Below are positions 6,313 to 8,802 of a stretch of 8,802 bases of DNA, one piece after another. The notes below the pieces were generated by a model, which was not told where the DNA came from, did not search any database, and saw nothing but the letters and a program-made list of their open reading frames with translations. How positions within the stretch are numbered: the stretch's first letter is position 1; every line of letters starts with the position of its first letter. The stretch is taken from positions 1 through 8,802 of the forward strand of contig JBFOMB010000021.1 in assembly GCA_040830545.1 (NCBI GenBank), given 5' to 3'. Source of the DNA: HXMU1420-2 sp040830545. Its GTDB lineage: Bacteria > Pseudomonadota > Alphaproteobacteria > Rhodobacterales > Rhodobacteraceae. Both the position numbers and the translations under genes were made by a program.

Positions 6313-6491
6313 GACTATTGGCGATACAAGCCTGCTAAACAAGAAGAGGGAAAAAACCAGGTTGCAGCCGATTGATTGAGTGATTGAAGTTAAGGTATCC
6401 GGGTTTTTCTTTTTCCGCTGTTCGCTGGCACGCTTCACGTTAGAGTGAGGCCATTCCCGCGCAGCGGTGCCTTTAATGCTTTGAGGTTTGC

Positions 6492-6902
6492 ATGAGTGAC
6501 ACGACCCATTCCGCCGAACATTACCCCTATTTCATAACTGCGCCGGGTGACACCGACACGATGCTGGTTTCGGTTATCGTGGTCATGGCGTTGATCGCAC
6601 TGGGGATCGGGGTGTTTTACCTCAAGCTGCACTCGCTGCCGGAAAAAATGGCACACCATTCCAACCACACACAGATGCAGTTGGTCGCGATACTCGCGCT
6701 GATTGCCCTGTTCACGCATAACAACATTTTCTGGATTGCAGCGCTGTTGCTCGCTGCGTTCAAGATGCCGGATTACTCGGGCATGTTGGGGTCCATTTCC
6801 AACTCACTGGATCGGTTGGCGGCCAATGTTGAAGGCGTCAGGCCAACCTATCCGGGCGGTCAGGAACTGAGCGAACTCGAAGACGAGAAGGCGGAGCGTT
6901 AA
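6492..6902 (+). CDS. DUF3302-like small inner-membrane protein (YiaW/YibI-like)
   Basis: This is a 136-residue protein with two membrane segments (about 24-44 and 65-90). The stretch joining them, with LHSLPEKMAHHSNHTQMQ (46-63) and then LALFTH-type residues (LIALFTHNNIFWI, 70-82), resembles what I recall of the E. coli YiaW/YibI (DUF3302) pattern: His-x-x-Pro, a His/Gln-rich loop and an SLFTLH-like second helix. The C-terminal tail is charged (ELEDEKAER). GAGG (6483-6486) is 5 bases before the ATG. The HlyD-type gene starts one base after its stop, the same pairing as yiaW-yiaV and yibI-yibH, which strengthens the assignment. Function is unknown; it probably assists the neighbouring fusion protein in the inner membrane. 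Compared from memory, not by alignment. Confidence 0.75.
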   Translation: MSDTTHSAEHYPYFITAPGDTDTMLVSVIVVMALIALGIGVFYLKLHSLPEKMAHHSNHTQMQLVAILALIALFTHNNIFWIAALLLAAFKMPDYSGMLGSISNSLDRLAANVEGVRPTYPGGQELSELEDEKAER

Positions 6903-6903
6903 G

Positions 6904-8139
6904 ATGCTGGAACTGCTGATCTGTTCGATGTTCACGCTGCTGCCGGATTACTTGTACCGCCGGTACGCGCAGGGAAAACGGTTCGGGCAGGAACTGGACC
7001 TGTTCACCGTCTGGTACGAATTGCGCTGGGGCATCACCGGCTGTGCGATCCTGACAATTTCCTTGATCACTGTTGTCTTCTTTTTCCACCCGACCACAAC
7101 GGACGTAACCTCTTTCTTCCGCACAGTGACGATCCTGTCCGAAAAGGGCGGGCGCGTGGACGAGGTCTATGTACGCAATGGCCAGGAGGTGAAGGCGGGC
7201 GACAAGATCTTCAAACTGGATGACTCGGTTCAGCAGGCGGCGGTCGATACCGCGCGCGAGCAGGTGGATCAGGTCGAGGCCAGCTTTGTCGTGGCCGAGG
7301 CGCAGTTGGAGGCGGCTGTTGGTCAGGTGCATCAGGCTGAGGGTGCACTGGAGCAGGCGGTTGAAGAATTCGAGACGCGCAATGCTCTGCTGCAGTCAAA
7401 CTCTCCCGCCGCCAACAAGCGTGAGGTCGAGCGCGCGGAAAACAACGTGGCACAGCGCGAAGGTGCTTTGGAGGCGGCGCTGGCCAATCAAAGCGCGGTA
7501 GAGGCCAACCTGAACACCTTGCTGCCGGCACAGCGGGACACAGCGGCGGCGGCTTTGGCTCAGGCCGAGGCGGAACTGGCAAAGACCGTTGTCTACGCGG
7601 GGACCGATGGGATCATCCAGCAATTCGCCCTGCAACCCGGTGACATTGCCAACCCGGTGCTGCGTCCTGCGGGTATTCTGGTGCCTGCAAGCGTTGGTGC
7701 GGGTCGCTTCGAGGCAGGCTTCAACCAGTTGGCCGCGCCCGTGATCAAGGAAGGCATGGTTGGCGAATTGTCCTGCTCGACCAAGGCCTTCACTATTGTG
7801 CCGATGCGAGTGGTGACGGTGACTGACTACATCCCCGCGGGTCAGTTCCGGCCCAGCGATCAGTTGCTGGACGTGCAGGACCGTGCGCGTCCCGGCACGG
7901 TTGGCGTGGTGATGGAGCCGCTGTTTGAGGGCGGCACAGACGGTATTCCGCGTGGATCGAAATGCCGGGCGACGCTCTACACCGACAACCATGAGCGACT
8001 GCACAGTGACGAGGAGCTGACCACGCTGCAACGCATCGGTCTGCATGTGATCGACACGGTGGCCTTGGTCCCTGCGATCCTGATCCGGTCGAAAACCGTG
8101 CGCCTGCCGATCGAGGTGCTGGTGCTGTCAGGTCACTGA
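6904..8139 (+). CDS. HlyD-family membrane fusion protein (YiaV/YibH-like)
   Basis: This 411-residue periplasmic adaptor is anchored by one membrane helix (about 43-61). The first lipoyl half-domain is GGRVDEVYVRNGQEVKAGD (82-100), then a long Ala/Glu/Gln-rich coiled-coil hairpin (about 108-227), then the second lipoyl half (GTDGIIQQFALQPGD, 233-247) and a beta-barrel domain. Such proteins usually link an inner-membrane transporter to an outer-membrane channel. The N-terminus before the helix (1-42) and the hydrophobic C-terminal tail after about 375 go beyond the core HlyD fold; E. coli YibH also ends in a hydrophobic tail. GGAG (6893-6896) inside the upstream gene is 7 bases before the ATG, so the two genes are tightly coupled. 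No ABC, MFS or RND transporter and no TolC-like gene is in the window, so the cargo is unknown. Confidence 0.88.
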   Translation: MLELLICSMFTLLPDYLYRRYAQGKRFGQELDLFTVWYELRWGITGCAILTISLITVVFFFHPTTTDVTSFFRTVTILSEKGGRVDEVYVRNGQEVKAGDKIFKLDDSVQQAAVDTAREQVDQVEASFVVAEAQLEAAVGQVHQAEGALEQAVEEFETRNALLQSNSPAANKREVERAENNVAQREGALEAALANQSAVEANLNTLLPAQRDTAAAALAQAEAELAKTVVYAGTDGIIQQFALQPGDIANPVLRPAGILVPASVGAGRFEAGFNQLAAPVIKEGMVGELSCSTKAFTIVPMRVVTVTDYIPAGQFRPSDQLLDVQDRARPGTVGVVMEPLFEGGTDGIPRGSKCRATLYTDNHERLHSDEELTTLQRIGLHVIDTVALVPAILIRSKTVRLPIEVLVLSGH

Positions 8140-8161
8140 CCCCTGAACCAAACGCAGCGCA

Positions 8162-8182
8162 GTCCCGGACCTGATCCGGGAC
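8162..8182. repeat. REP-like palindrome
   Basis: GTCCCGGA (8162-8169) and TCCGGGAC (8175-8182) form a perfect 8-bp stem around CCTGA. Palindromes of the form 'TCCCGGA-N5-TCCGGGA' are dispersed between genes in many alphaproteobacterial genomes (recalled, not searched). It lies between the HlyD gene stop and the intrinsic terminator and may also help stabilise the 3' end of the transcript. Confidence 0.55.
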
Positions 8183-8193
8183 CTCTACCTTTG

Positions 8194-8228
8194 AAAGGGC
8201 CCGGCATCCTTGATGTTCGGGCCTTTTT
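8194..8228 (+). terminator. Intrinsic terminator of the DUF3302-HlyD operon
   Basis: AAAGGGCCCG (8194-8203) pairs with 8218-8227 (one G-U), continues as GCATC (8204-8208) with GATGT (8212-8216), and closes with a CTT loop. The 3' arm runs into TTTTT (8224-8228). It is the strongest rho-independent terminator in the window, 55 bases after the HlyD gene stop. Confidence 0.9.
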
Positions 8229-8250
8229 GCTGCGCCAGGGGCCATTCGGT

Positions 8251-8262
8251 ATACCGCGGTAT
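8251..8262. promoter_or_regulatory. 12-bp perfect palindrome upstream of the DUF3422 gene
   Basis: ATACCGCGGTAT is fully self-complementary. GGTAT occurs at 8248-8252 and again at 8258-8262, exactly 10 bases apart, or one helical turn. It could be a regulator site, but no partner regulator is identified. Confidence 0.35.
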
Positions 8263-8278
8263 TCAGATAACGTGTTGA

Positions 8279-8299
8279 AATATAACAGTTATATTGACT
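8279..8299 (+). promoter_or_regulatory. 17-bp inverted repeat next to a candidate -35 of the DUF3422 gene
   Basis: AATATAAC (8279-8286) and GTTATATT (8288-8295) are perfect inverted repeats around one base. TTGACT (8294-8299), a good -35, overlaps the last two bases. No good -10 follows; TAGGTG (8317-8322) at 17-base spacing is poor. The AT-rich site contrasts with the GC-rich surroundings and suits a regulator touching RNA polymerase at the -35. Confidence 0.5.
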
Positions 8300-8343
8300 T
8301 TCCCGTGATCCTGATCTAGGTGCGGAACCAGAAAGGATCACCC

Positions 8344-8802
8344 ATGCCGCCTATGTCGGATCATCCGCAACGCTATACTTTGGTGAACGAACTTCACGCG
8401 CGCCCCTTTCCCTCGGTGCGTGCCCCCAGCGATGTGGTCTTCCTGGCGCTGAAGCAGGAAAGCGGTGCGGCAGGGAGGAACCAGGATGCTGACCGCGCCC
8501 ATTTGTGTGCATTGCTGGACCGGTTCGGCGTGCCCCATCCGCCACCCGGCGCGACGCATTACTCTGGTGTCGTGGGGCGGAACACCTTGAAATGGGAGCA
8601 GCATTCCGAATTCGTGACCTACACAATGTTCTGCCCCGGGAATGGCGAGGCCGCGTTTGACCCAAGCCTGTTTGACGTTTTCCCGTCGGATTGGCTGGAT
8701 CAAGCGCCGGGTGTGCGGGTTGTGTCGGCCTTGCTGCTTGTTGCAACGAAACCCGACGCAGAGAGCATTCGAGCATCGCTCAGCGATTGGTTTGTGCCCG
8801 AA
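8344..8802 (+). CDS. DUF3422 family protein (5' part, cut by window edge)
   Basis: The first 153 codons are visible and stay open to the window edge. The N-terminal pattern NELHARPFPSVRAPSD (15-30), then HLCALLDRFGVPHPPPGATH, then a LKWEQHSEFVTYT segment is what I recall of DUF3422, a family common in alphaproteobacteria. Family members are about 400 residues and carry predicted membrane segments near the C-terminus, outside this window. The function is unknown. ATG 8344 was chosen because GAAAGGA (8331-8337) ends 6 bases upstream; a second in-frame ATG at 8353 would lie too far from it. It follows a terminator and has its own upstream region with two palindromes, so it is likely transcribed independently. 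Confidence 0.85.
   Translation, partial: MPPMSDHPQRYTLVNELHARPFPSVRAPSDVVFLALKQESGAAGRNQDADRAHLCALLDRFGVPHPPPGATHYSGVVGRNTLKWEQHSEFVTYTMFCPGNGEAAFDPSLFDVFPSDWLDQAPGVRVVSALLLVATKPDAESIRASLSDWFVPE

Noticed and set aside
7396..8046. 216-codon frame antisense to the HlyD gene
   Set aside because: It is the shadow of a coiled-coil coding sequence, with no motif and no start signal.
8338..8703. Minus-strand frame over the DUF3422 gene
   Set aside because: The plus strand has family-like motifs, a ribosome binding site and stays open to the edge; the minus frame has none.
1..8802. Defence, phage, mobile-element or CRISPR content
   Set aside because: No integrase, transposase, long direct or terminal repeats, spacer array or toxin-antitoxin-like pair was seen; the genes are ordinary chromosomal types.

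Overview
The window looks like a chromosome segment of an alphaproteobacterium, most likely a marine Rhodobacterales (Roseobacter-group) species. The reasons are the GC-rich coding sequence, the fused-alpha pntA plus pntB transhydrogenase pair, a DUF3422 gene and a palindromic repeat of a type common in alphaproteobacteria. This is inferred from the reading; no search was run. I see no tRNA, rRNA, insertion sequence, integrase or CRISPR array.

Layout: (1) 1-285, minus strand: 5' part of a short-chain dehydrogenase gene, cut by the window edge. (2) 286-702: a 417-base gap with a possible promoter for the dehydrogenase and two small hairpins in the pntA leader. (3) 703-3717, plus: pntA-pntB, the two subunits of the proton-translocating NAD(P) transhydrogenase, closed by a hairpin. 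(4) 3718-4009: a structured leader holding a 16-codon Phe/Tyr-rich peptide gene, several competing stems and a stem that covers the ribosome binding site of the next gene. (5) 4010-4801, plus: a short prephenate/arogenate dehydrogenase-like gene. (6) 4876-6293, minus: a TetR-type regulator gene overlapping by 4 bases a sterol desaturase-family gene, with a palindromic operator 3 bases before the regulator's start codon. (7) 6492-8139, plus: a two-gene membrane module, a DUF3302-like small protein and an HlyD-type membrane fusion protein, resembling E. coli yiaW-yiaV and yibI-yibH. It is followed by a repeat-like palindrome and a clear intrinsic terminator. (8) 8344 to the end, plus: start of a DUF3422 gene behind a region with two palindromes.

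The genes do not form one pathway. PntAB makes NADPH from NADH using the proton gradient. The TyrA-like enzyme belongs to tyrosine synthesis. The TetR-desaturase pair looks like a self-regulated lipid-oxidation unit. The HlyD module is an envelope or transport component with no visible partner.

The most interesting item is the leader at about 3829-4005. It encodes the peptide MMKSFFAFRKYYPQLR just upstream of an enzyme for tyrosine synthesis, together with stems laid out as expected for ribosome-mediated attenuation. The pairing follows directly from the sequence; the regulatory role is inferred.
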